From NCBI GenBank assembly GCA_017163975.1, contig JAFFSR010000370.1:2716001-2780000 (forward strand): a DNA stretch of 64,000 nt. The letters run 5' to 3'. Positions 35,333-44,911 of this stretch are shown one piece after another (position 1 is the stretch's first letter; every line of letters starts with the position of its first letter). This DNA comes from Anastatus disparis. Its lineage: Eukaryota; Arthropoda; Insecta; Hymenoptera; Eupelmidae. The position numbers were made by a program, and so were the translations under genes. The notes under the pieces were generated by a model, which was not told where the DNA came from, did not search any database, and saw only the letters and a program-made list of their open reading frames with translations.

Positions 35333-37456
35333 GTGAAGGTGTTACCCAATTCTGCAACGTCATGCGTTGAGTCCGAAAATGCTTCGCGCGACACGGTAGA
35401 CGATGACGCTCCGAACTCTATCGCAAATTTAATCGAATCCCCCGGCCGAAATCCAAAACCATCGTACGCAAAGTCCGAAAACGCCCCGCGCAACACGGTA
35501 AGCGACGGTGATAATGTGCGACATAGCACCAACGAAACTTATGCTAAGCCCGAAAAGGCTCCGCGCAACACGGTAAGCACAAGTCTAACCAAAGGGAAAA
35601 TTGAAATATCAGATAACGAAAGCACAGAAACCACTGAAGAAGATATAATAATTCGAGATTTCCTTCCAGGTGCAAATTTGCTGGACTATATCGAAATAAA
35701 TCAGGTGAATCAACCAATAGAAACTTATGTAAATTACTCTGATATAGAACCATGCATCAACAGAACTATCTTAGACATAAATACTGTCACTGAATTCTAC
35801 GTCAAGCCATATGAAAAGGATAATCGAAGTTCAAAACACAAAAATTTTGAGCGAGTATACAATGCTAACGTCAAAAACAGAACAGAATGTATATTAAACG
35901 ACATACCTAAAAACCATATAGCGGAAGAAAACGAAGCAAGGCTGCAGAAGCTCATTGAAAAAACTGCTGATATTTTTCATTTGAAAGGAGAACCCCTTTC
36001 CGCCACTAACATAATCGAACATAAAATCGAAACCTACGTCGAAGAACCAGTGAACGTAAGACAGTACCCAATACCTCAAAAATTGCAAGAAGTTATTTAC
36101 GAGCAAATAAGTAAATTGTTAGAATCAGATATAGTCGAAAGAAGTGAATCGCCATTTAACAGCCCTCTCTGGGTTGTCAAAAAGAAAGACGATATTGAAG
36201 GGAAGCCACAGTGGAGAGTTGTAGTCGATTTCCGAAAATTAAATGAAAAGATCAAGCCATATCCACATCCAATCCCATATATTACACATTTAGTCGAGCA
36301 GCTCGGCGGGGCTCGCTATTTTATCGTCGTGGATATGTATTTGGGTTTCCATCAGGTGATGATTAGAGAAGAAGACCGAGAGAAAACAGCCTTCTCAACT
36401 CCTTATGGTCACTTTTACTTCGAAAAAATGCCTTTCCGTATTCGAACAGCGGCAAGTACTTTTCAAGAATTAACCAATAAAATATTAGGGCATAAACCGT
36501 TAGATCTAAGCTCGAAAGGAAAAGAAAAGCTAGGATGTATTGATGACGTCATACTGTTTGCGGAAAATCTAAACGATCTAGACGAATTATTTCTGGAATT
36601 TACAGAGACTTTAAGGAAATCTAACCTAAAGTTAAATCCCTTAAAACGCCAATTTTACGAATTATCAGTGACATTTCTTGGTCACGAGATTAGTCATAAA
36701 GGCATGAGACCAGACCCAAGTAAGACCCAAGCTGTCGAAAAATTCCCTCGTCCACGAAATGTCAAGGAAATACGCCAATTTCTTGGTCTGTGCGGATATT
36801 ATCGACGTTTTATCCCAAATTTTGCAACGATCGCAAAGCCATTGACAAACCTTTTGAAGAAAGCAGTAGCTTTCAATTGGGCAGATGAACAGGAAATAGC
36901 TTTTGAGACGCTCAAAAACTGCCTAATTAATGAACCAATTTTGCAATATTCAAACTTCGAAGAGGAATTCTTTGTAACAACAGACGCCTCAGACTACGCA
37001 GTCGGTGGTGTCCTATCGCAAAGGAAGGAAAATTCAGATTTACCTATAGCTTACGCAAGCCGATTGCTTACAAAAACCGAGATGAATTATAGCACTATCA
37101 AAAAGGAACTACTCGCAATGCGATTTTGTGGTGACCAATTCGACTATTGTCTAATTGGCCGACTTTTCACCTCTATAACTGACCACCAACCTCTCGTTTG
37201 GCTGCACAAAATAAAGGACTGTACATCCAAATTAAAAAAATGGTATTTTGAATTAAGAGACAAATTTGACTTTACTATCAGATATCTTCCAGGAAAAATT
37301 AATTTCGTGGCCGACGCGCTGTCACGTAACCCTCCGGATAACGAAGTGCAAAATATATGCGAATCGGAAACTAAAGAAATCGTTAAGATAACTTCCGAGG
37401 AAAATACATGTGAACCGGTCTATGAAATAAACGCTATAAAGTCAATCGCAACTTAG
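35333..37456 (+). pseudogene. Reverse transcriptase and RNase H of Z
   Basis: A 707-codon open stretch; it is internal to pol, so the listed start (a GTG) is not a true start. Residues 1-90 contain three copies of a SENAPRNTVS-like unit. RT follows: WRVVVDFRKLNEK, FIVVDMYLGFHQV with the first Asp, AFSTPYGHFYF and CIDDVILF as the catalytic box (Cys instead of Tyr, both Asp present). The thumb/connection GLCGYYRRFIPNFA is followed by RNase H with TTDASDYAVGG, YSTIKKELLA and TDHQPLVWL, and ends near YLPGKINFVADALSR. These copy the RNA genome. A TAG at 37454 separates it from the next part in the same frame. Confidence 0.85.
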
Positions 37457-39442
37457 ACACTGTTTAAAAAGAATGACTTCCTAGCAGTAAGAAACAGTAA
37501 GGACAGTTTTTATTTGTGCCAAAGCAAACAGTACATTAAATCAAATAATAAAATAATATCTATACGATGGTTAACGTGCCAAGACAGAGACGAACATATA
37601 TATTCTTTTGACTATGTCGACAAGATACCCTTCGACAGCATACTAACAAGCGTAAAATTGACTAAAATCGAGCAAGACAGATATCAACTGCCAGCCGACG
37701 AACTCTCACGGACGCTAGACATCCTTAAGGAATCTTTAGAAGCCACAGCAAATAAACCACCCGAAAACGCTCACGTGACTGACGATGCTATGAATGAAAA
37801 TACAAATATTTCTGAGGATCATCAATCGCTCAGGGACGAATTACATTCAAATCCGTCCAAGGCGAATGAAGCTCCTCTATCTGTTGAGTATGAGATAGGT
37901 CGAGACGAATCAAATCGACCTCGACCATCACGAAATATAATCGAAACGAGAGATAACTTTCTCATGGCAAAAGACAATCTGACCTATTTCATAACACAAA
38001 AAAATCAAACTCTCGACTCAGGAGCACTTTTTCTGCAACAAGAACAAAGACTTCCGCCCCTGCAAGATATTGTCCTTGCAAGAGCAGAAGTCATTGAAAA
38101 TTACAAAAAGATTCTGATAGCTTTGCCAATTAAAGAAAATCTGCATATACAAACAGATAGAGAAATTTTCAAGGATGCTATTTTTTCACTGCTAGACGTA
38201 TGCCAAACAACATCTTTGGTATCCTTGAGAATTTGAAAAACAGAACAAATAGACGATATCACGTGAAGTAAAATTGTCGATCTGTTGAAAGATATATTTT
38301 CAGATTCTCAAACTAAGATAATAATCTGTAAAAACTTAATACAAATACCAGAAGTAGATCTGCGTGAACAAATTATACGCGAAATTCACGAGTCACCAAT
38401 AAACGGCCATAAAGGTATAACAAAGACATATAACCGAGTTAGACAACACTATTTTTGGCCAAATATGAAAGCGGGAATCCAAAATTTTGTCAACGCTTGT
38501 TGCACTTGTCAACTAAATAAACTAGTTAGAAATAAGGTTAGGCAACTTATCGTGTTAACAGACACACCGGGTTCTAGCTTCGAAAAGATTTTGTTAGATA
38601 TCGTAGGTCCATTGGATAGAACCAAAAATGGGAACATGTACATTTTGACGATGCGAGATTTGCTAACAAAATTTTGTATAGCTGTCCTTTTAGATTTAAC
38701 TACATCAACGGCAATTGCCGATGCTTTTCTGAAACGATTTGTTTTTATTCATGGGTCACCAAGGATAGCCCTGACGGATCAAGGTGCAAATTTTATAAGT
38801 TCATTAATGAAAAACGTCGCGAAAATGTGTAAAATTAAAACATGTACTACCACCGTATTTCACCCTCAATCCAATGGATCTATTGAGCGAATGCATCACT
38901 CGTTAAAGGAATGGTTAAAGAACTATGTATCAAATATACGACAGTGGGATGAATGGTGTGAATGTGCGATATTTTCCTACAATACCAGCGTTCATGAAGG
39001 GACGAAGCTCACCCCATACGAATGCGTATATGGGAAGATAGCTCGCGTTCCATTAGCGAGGGCGGTATTGGGGGAAAATACTACCGATACTTATTATGAC
39101 TATTTGACTAGATTAAGATCAAAATTGTTAGAAATACACGAATTAGCTAAAGAAAATCTAAATAACGCAAAAAGACGTTCCAAGGAATATTACGATAGGA
39201 AGTTAAACCCGTGTAATTTTAAGATTAATGACCACGTAATGCTATTAATAGAACCTAGAAAAGGAAAATTTCAACCGCAGTATACCGGGCCACATAGAAT
39301 TCTTGAGATATTAGAAAATGGTAGGAATATTAAAATTTCCTTTAAAAACACTACGAAAATTGTACACCCAAATAAATTGCGCTTAACGAAACTAAGATCT
39401 GAAAGCTCGATCGATAATGATCAGAACTCTACATTTGACTAA
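37457..39442 (+). pseudogene. Linker and integrase of Z
   Basis: The pol frame continues after the TAG at 37454 (240-codon stretch 37514-38236, a tether region without a domain I recognise). It has two TGA codons near 38234 and 38267, then runs open to 39442. That 385-codon part has the HHCC zinc-binding region (IHESPINGHKG..CCTCQ) and the DDE core: LLDIVGPL with the first Asp, ALTDQGANFISS with the second, and PQSNGSIERMHHSL with the Glu. A C-terminal basic domain follows (KINDHVMLLIEPRKGKFQP). Integrase joins element DNA to the host chromosome. The domain itself looks complete. Confidence 0.85.
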
Positions 39443-39750
39443 AGATTTCTCAAAGTGAATACACATAACGATAATTAACGTAAATCTGCGTATCATTTAT
39501 TTTTTTTCATCCGATTTCTTTGCTTGTGATACATATGCATATCCAAATTTTTCTTTTCTTTAGATGTAATAACGAATAAAGAAACTTGAGCAAGTTGGTG
39601 AATTCACTTTACCTAATCACGCATCTTTAAAAATTCATCTTAGTAATTGGGTACAAATGTTTATAACCTCAATCAACTGTAACTACGCAACATAATAACC
39701 ATACCTGTATCAGCATGATGTCTGCGAATAATCTTAAGTTATTTTTCTTT

Positions 39751-40060
39751 GTTATAGGAGGATGAACTGCAAATTAATGTTCTTTTTGTACACTTATATT
39801 CGAGTCGCCGTCACTTTTACGACATATGAATGCGGATCTGCCACCCCCAACGTAACAACTATAGCACTTACGGAAGTCGGAGACTGCGTGCTATCCGACG
39901 CAGAACCTGCTGAAGAAGAAATATACCTCCAGCTGCTACAACATACTCAATATTTCAAGGTCCGAGCTTACCAATGTAGAATAAAGGTAGAGCAGGAAAT
40001 TACGTATTGCGGTATGCATTCGCATAACTTAAAAGTAAAAGGAGGCTCTACTACATTCAT
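39751..40060 (+). pseudogene. Truncated envelope-like glycoprotein gene of Z
   Basis: A splice-acceptor-like tract (TTTTTCTTTGTTATAG, AG at 39756-39757) lies a few bases before an ATG at 39762, as expected for an env gene read from a spliced RNA. The frame begins with a hydrophobic signal-peptide-like stretch and then about 80 residues with regularly spaced Cys, ending near a CGMHSH-type motif. In my judgement this resembles the N-terminal region of insect (chuvirus-like) glycoproteins that some LTR elements have captured; this is recognition, not a search result. From about 40061 the frame runs into LTR sequence, so most of the glycoprotein, including any fusion or membrane segment, is missing. 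Confidence 0.6.
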
Positions 40061-41035
40061 GACTCTTTTAAATTTTGACAAACTTGCATTTTATTTCTAG
40101 ATTTGTACCTTTCTTGCAGAGAAAAATAATTTTAATAAGTCAGTCTGCAGTCAGTTCTCCCGAGCAACAGTACAAGCAAAAGAGAGAACCTCAATAAAAA
40201 AAAAACTTGTAAACTCGCGCCGAATTCTACTACGCTAATAGTTTTTTTTTGTTGCTTCTTAAATTAATTTCTTTTACGTAAAAAGGAAATCAAGCAACGC
40301 AAGATCGGAACGCGCTTAGATCAACAAGTTATTTTCTTTTTCGCTGGTTTATCTCTCAATATACGCGACTTCCTGTGTTTAAAATATTTCTGCAAAATTT
40401 AATCGCAAAGTGCCAATAATAAATAAAAAAGGAGAATTTTAACAAAAAAAGGAACTGCGCGACGCACCTCTTTTACGATTAAATTAGATAAAACAAATAT
40501 AAATCTCCAACATTCTGTACGTAAATAATAAACCAATCTACGGAGAAAAAAGACATTTTTTTGAAAATTTTTCATAGCTGCGCGGTCGAACCTACAGCTC
40601 ACTAATCAATTTAACAATAAGAATAAATAAACAAATTGCGCAAATAATCAAAAATTATAATTAAAAAAATATTCGCTAGTAATCGCACAATCGACTTGTT
40701 TATGAACTGTAAATCAAAGTTTTATGAATATAATTATAAAATATATTTTTCGAATCGTGCTAGTGAAAAAGTTCAACTCAATAAATAGATTTTCATTAAC
40801 TGGTTCTTGGTCATAATTTATTTAACAACCCAACCAACTACAAGCAGGCAAACAGAGGGGAGCACCACGCCACATTTCAACACTAATCAACAAAAATTTA
40901 AGTTATCTACGACCACGCAGCCAACCCATAAAAAGGTAAGTGATTCGGCTCCTCTACCCTGCATACGAGACAAGAAATATCTCACGATTGAATATAACGT
41001 CCGAGTAAACCTATTTAAAGTGACCGGACATAACA
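40060..41035 (+). repeat. 3' LTR of Z, lacking its first 1.2 kb
   Basis: It matches 29504-30480 at very high identity, ending CGGACATAACA. The segment corresponding to 28298-29503 of the 5' LTR is absent, together with the 3' part of env. One deletion can explain both. Its 82-codon frame at 40807-41055 is LTR sequence (also seen at 30252). Confidence 0.85.
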
Positions 41036-41292
41036 TAAGTTTAAAAAAGTATTGAAATTTAATGTGAAAAATTTTCTTGTTTTTAATTTTTTTTTTGAAA
41101 AATAAAAATTTTATAAAAAAACTGTTAATATAAAAAAGATGCGGTATGATGAGTTTTACAACGTCAAATTTTTTGAAATTTATTTGAAGAAAATGAAATT
41201 TTTACCATCAAGTGACTTCAGTTTTGCGTGCTCCGAGCGTAAATGCCCTTATTGCATCCGGGCCTTCAATTCACCTATCTTACCCGGCTAGA

Positions 41293-41640
41293 TGCTTTAC
41301 TAAAAATAAAACTATTGGAAATTTCCTGCAATTAAGCCCAAAATATAATATACATTACATTAAAAACATTGATCTGCATTAAATTTTAAATGAAAAACCA
41401 ATTTGCTGAAAGTTTCCCGAGGCCTTGCTTAAAATTTAACGTATTTCACATTATGAATGTCATATTCACATTAAATTTACTAAAAACAAAACAACTGGAA
41501 ATTTTCAGTAATCAAACATGAAATTTAATGCACTTTGCATTAAAAAAATGTCCAGTTGCATTTAATTTGTGAAAACGTATTTTACTAGAATTTTTTTCTG
41601 TTGTGCTTGATTTTTAAAACAGTCAACATAAGAAGTAACA
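41293..41640. repeat. Diverged tandem repeat of about 179 bp (block 4)
   Basis: ACTAAAAATAAAACTATTGG, GCCCAAAATATAAT and the following CACATTAAATTTACTAAAAA continue the unit order cut at 20950. It fades out near 41600. Confidence 0.6.
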
Positions 41641-41811
41641 TAAAAATTGAAGCATTTATAAATTATATTTTACGTACTGATACATTAGACATTCAATATG
41701 TATACATTAATTCGATATTTGTGTACGTCGTTGGAAATCTAAGTTTATTATACAGCAAAATTTGTAGTAAATAACATGAATATTAATGCAAAAATATATA
41801 AAATGAGCTTT

Positions 41812-41970
41812 CATTTCCAAGTACGCCCAACGTTAATTGATTCTTTCCGAATCTTTTTGGAATCCTCTAATAAAAACAAAGGAAATAACGCAATGGCCCA
41901 CTGAAAGTTCAGGATTTTAAAACATTCAGGAAGAATGCATTAGCGTTGGGTGTACATCCAAATTCATCCT
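41812..41970. repeat. Small MITE-like inverted repeat
   Basis: ATTTCCAAGTACGCCCAACG on the left pairs with CGTTGGGTGTACATCCAAAT on the right, and TTCTTTCCGAA with TTCAGGAAGAA further in. Total about 160 bp, no coding potential. Confidence 0.6.
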
Positions 41971-41984
41971 TTTTTTAATAGTGT

Positions 41985-42140
41985 ACGGTCAGTTAAGAGG
42001 GGTCTAGCAAGCGCAATGTAGTGATAAGGACAAGCTCTTTACGACTGTATATGTAAAGTAAAGTTGAGCCATTTACAATTAATGATTAGTTAACAATCAC
42101 TGCACTTAACATAATTTATAATACATATGAACCAATTTGA
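41985..42140 (+). repeat. Fragment of the Copia-relic LTR
   Basis: GGTCTAGCAAGCGCAATGTA through CAATCACTGCACTTAACATA matches about 805-931 of the left LTR of the relic at 666, with about 80 percent identity by eye. It is a partial solo LTR. Confidence 0.65.
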
Positions 42141-42199
42141 TATTAATAAAAAAGTGTTTTCTTTCCGATCCTGGAACAATAAAACCTCTATTCCCAACA

Positions 42200-43030
42200 G
42201 AATCTAAAAGCTGTCAGATTACGGATCGTGTGTATACGTTTAGTATTTATGGTTTTTGGGTTTATGAGTCAAGAATTTACAAGTTCACGGCTCATGGATT
42301 AACAGTGTATGGCTGTAAAGTTTACAGGTTCCAGCTTATTAGATTTATAAGTTCAGCTTTAATGGGTTCAAGAGGTTGGAGATCAATTAGAAATTTTTGA
42401 ATTTAAGATAAATAATTTCAAGTTTTTAATGCTTAGAGTTTATTGACTTCTGGTTTAGGATTCATGGATTTATATTTCTTGAATTTGCAGTTGATAAATT
42501 CAGGATTGATGAGTTCAGAGATAGTAAATTCGTGTTTATTAGATTTTTGGATTGCTAAGTGTAGGGTATACAGACACAAGGTTAGTAGCTATTAGTTTCT
42601 ATAAGCTAGGCTTTATGCGTTCGGGGTTCATGGCATAAGGGTTTATAGGTTCAAAGCTTAATGGCTTAGGATTTATTGGTCAAAAAATTTAGATCGCAGG
42701 AGTTATAGATGAGGAGTTATGGAGTTAAATTGATGAATTTAGGGTTTGTAAGCTTAGGGTTAATAGTTGTAGCGTCTACGAATTAGGAATGAATGGGATT
42801 GAGGTTCCTGGGATTATTGATTTAGGTTATAAAAATTTAGGGCTTATAAACTGAGGGTTCAAGGTCAAGGAGTCAAAGGCTAATGGGCTTACGAGCTCAG
42901 GTTTACTAAGTTCAGAGTTTTTGTATTCACGATTCAAGCGTTTATAGGTTGAGGTCTATGGTTTCAACATGTATATATTGATAGGTTCAAAGTTTACGAG
43001 TTTAGAGTTAATAAACTTGAGGTCACATAA
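42200..43030. repeat. Decayed short-motif repeat, GGTTTATARGTTCA type
   Basis: For 800 bp the sequence is built from variants of GGTTTA, AGTTCA, TTTATGGGTT and TTAGGGTT, on average every 10-20 bases (for example near 42270, 42335, 42490, 42625, 42735, 42845, 42990). The 87-codon frame 42137-42400 falls partly in this region and is not a gene. The array is strongly diverged. Confidence 0.45.
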
Positions 43031-43055
43031 ATATTCGAAAAAGAGTGCTGTAGTT

Positions 43056-43255
43056 TTAAGAGGAGATCACGTATCTCTGTCCTTTTCTAATCAAAGAATT
43101 AATTATCAGAAAAAGCAAAATTTTTTTTGATAAAAAAGAATTAATTTTATTGCTTCGTTTTCAAGAAAATCTTGAAAAACCAAATTGTTTACCCTAACCT
43201 CCATGTTTTAAGTCTGCCCAGATTTTCTCAGAAACGAAGCGATAAAATCGACCTG
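43056..43255. mobile_element. Truncated TTAA foldback MITE (family 1)
   Basis: TTAAGAGGAGATCACGTATC and CTCTGTCCTTTTCTAATCAA match the left arm at 9670. The right arm begins (TTTTCTCAGAAACGAAGC) but stops near 43255 before the outer terminus. Confidence 0.75.
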
Positions 43256-44331
43256 CTTTTAAGGTTTCTTTCTTTAACAGTATAAAAAACTTTATGGGGC
43301 TCAACCTTCGAACCACATAAGCTTTTTTAATGCAATAATACTGAATATAAAGTATTTAACTTTTACTTTCTTTAATTTCTCATATATTTTTATAAGTTTT
43401 AGTTATTTTGTTATGTAAGTTCTTCTTTTTAGGCGCTTTTTTTTTATTTTACCCTGTAGCCTACGGCTAACTATCTTATAGTTATGCATGGTCACCTTTA
43501 CCACCTCTGTGTGAAGGCACTTTTATTTTAATTTTTTCCGTGCAGCTATTTTTTCCGTACAATTTTTCTATTTTTCATTCAACTGACTAATTCTTAGTTT
43601 ATTAAATTCCCACATCCCCGAGAAACGGACTGCCGTGTTCCAGAGCAGTGAATAATGTAGATTTTTACAATTAGTTCCCGCATTTGCCCAGGTCAGAGAC
43701 CTGTGACGTAGGAACAACTCCTCCAGGAGAAAACTTACGCTAGGAACATATATTCATGCAGTCAACGGTTCTTTTTCTGGTGAAAAAACCTTAGAAATAA
43801 TTTCAAGTGTTTTCACCGGAAAATCGAGCCCCCAACTGCTCGGAGCGAATGTGTAGAGACCGTATAAAGCTTGTGCCTTAGCCAACTTAGTCAAGCGCTT
43901 CTTTTCACTATATTTTTGAAAAGATGCCTATATTCTTGTCTCTACAATTGTAGCCAAATTTATTTTCCGAAGGTCAGATACTCTTTTTGTTAGTGTTGTC
44001 AAGACAGTTAAGGTATGTAAAAAATTATTTTTTTTTTTCTAATATTATTCATAATTATTTGTTAAATTGACTTCCCTTGCGACTTGCTATTAATTTTGAT
44101 AGATGTAAGGATTTAATATTTATATACTTTAATACTCTATTGAGTGTGTATTTTCATTTCTCAGTCAATTGTATAATTAATTACTGTAATTTTGTAATGA
44201 CAACTTGACAATTTTGTGGTTAATTTTTTTTTTTCGTACAGTACCTACTGATTACTTATGTAATAACATTTTTGAATTGTAGGTTTACCTTGCTAAAATA
44301 TAAATAGATATATAAATTAAATGTTACTCAC
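43256..44331. other. Unassigned sequence, partly less AT-rich
   Basis: No open frame or terminal repeat was recognised. A segment at 43600-43870 is richer in GC, with small palindromes (AGGTCAGAGACCT and CTCCTCCAGGAG). It lies downstream of the reductase exon on the minus strand and may be intron containing an unrecognised element. Confidence 0.35.
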
Positions 44332-44441
44332 CTATTGATGGTCGTGCAATGACACATGGAAAGTTTGAAAATTCTTTTGAAATCAAATTTTCTGCTAAAC
44401 GTTTTGAATATGTATATGTATTTGGATGTGGCTCAATCAAT
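44332..44441 (-). CDS. Internal exon of a fatty acyl-CoA reductase
   Basis: On the minus strand, a polypyrimidine tract and TTTTTTAG acceptor precede a 110-bp stretch that ends CAATAG directly before a GTGAGT donor (44331-44326). In the frame set by a split first codon it reads IEPHPNTYTYSKRLAENLI and, after a gap, FPCVIARPSI. This is the conserved fatty acyl-CoA reductase segment in which the Tyr-x-x-x-Lys pair (Y-S-K-R context, YTYSK) belongs to the extended SDR active site and the RPS(I) motif follows. The family reduces fatty acyl-CoA to alcohols for waxes, pheromones or ether lipids at the ER or peroxisome. Neighbouring exons were not found, so the gene either has long, transposon-filled introns or this is an isolated fragment. 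Confidence 0.75.
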
Positions 44442-44610
44442 CTAAAAAATAGAATAATTATCAAATCCTTATTTAAAAAGTAATTTATTACATTAATGAA
44501 TCATAAAAATTATACATGGAAGGAGATATCACTTTGTGTATTTATTGAGGTTAAAACTAAAGCTATCAAAATTTACGATATAATAAAAATTATAATGTCC
44601 TATTGAAAAA

Positions 44611-44908
44611 ATGCAAAATTTTCAAAACGTTGAAAAATTGCTTAGAGCTTTTGAAAAAGTATCTTTAAAATCAAGAAACATTGGAAACGCATCCATGAAA
44701 AATGACATAAAATTTGTAAAAGAATTTAAGCAAGAGGTAAAAGAAGGAAAACATCAGAACATGTTTCGTCAAGTCGAGGAGTATTACGCTGTTATAACTG
44801 TCAAGAGAATGGACATATTTCAAGAGATTGTCTGAAAGCAAAGAAAAAAACTTGTTTTAAATGTAATGAAGAAGGGCATTTACAAAAGGATTGTCCTAGG
44901 ATGAAAAA
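44611..44908 (+). pseudogene. Gag fragment of G with two CCHC knuckles
   Basis: The 74-codon frame from 44611 is a Lys-rich Gag piece. A frameshift before about 44770 leads into CYNCQENGHISRDC and CFKCNEEGHLQKDC, two CCHC zinc knuckles that would bind RNA. The upstream capsid region is missing. Confidence 0.75.
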
Positions 44909-44911
44909 AAA

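Larger units (their letters stand above)
28298..41035 (+). mobile_element. Z: Ty3/gypsy errantivirus-like LTR retrotransposon with env remnant
   Basis: Flanked by TAAG on both sides (28294-28297 and 41036-41039), and the flanks together restore element X. The ends TGTTACATCC and GGACATAACA are inverse LTR termini. The order is 5' LTR (2183 bp), primer site TGGTGACAGCGACGGTGGG at 30483, 1.5-kb leader with repeats, small ORF, gag, protease, RT, RNase H, integrase, spliced-type env start and a 3' LTR lacking its first 1.2 kb. RT before integrase is the Gypsy order. About six stop codons lie in the pol frame, so this copy is inactive although fairly young. Confidence 0.85.
20951..41292. mobile_element. 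X: large foldback (palindromic) element split by later insertions
   Basis: Its ends, 20951-20976 and 41267-41292, form a perfect 26-bp inverted repeat beginning TCTAGCCGGGTAAGATAGGT. The left arm resumes at about 25422 (AAGGCCCGGATGCAATAAGG) after insertion Y, and runs through 25422-27300 with two TTAA MITEs inside. The right arm runs 27360-28297 and, after insertion Z, 41036-41292. With the insertions removed, X is about 2.4 kb of near-continuous palindrome. It lies in the 179-bp repeat; a clean target duplication was not found. No transposase of its own was seen. Confidence 0.65.

Noticed and set aside
40030..40044. Purine tract AAAAGTAAAAGGAGG as polypurine tract of Z
   Set aside because: It lies within the env reading frame before the deletion junction; the true tract preceding the full 3' LTR was probably lost with the deletion.
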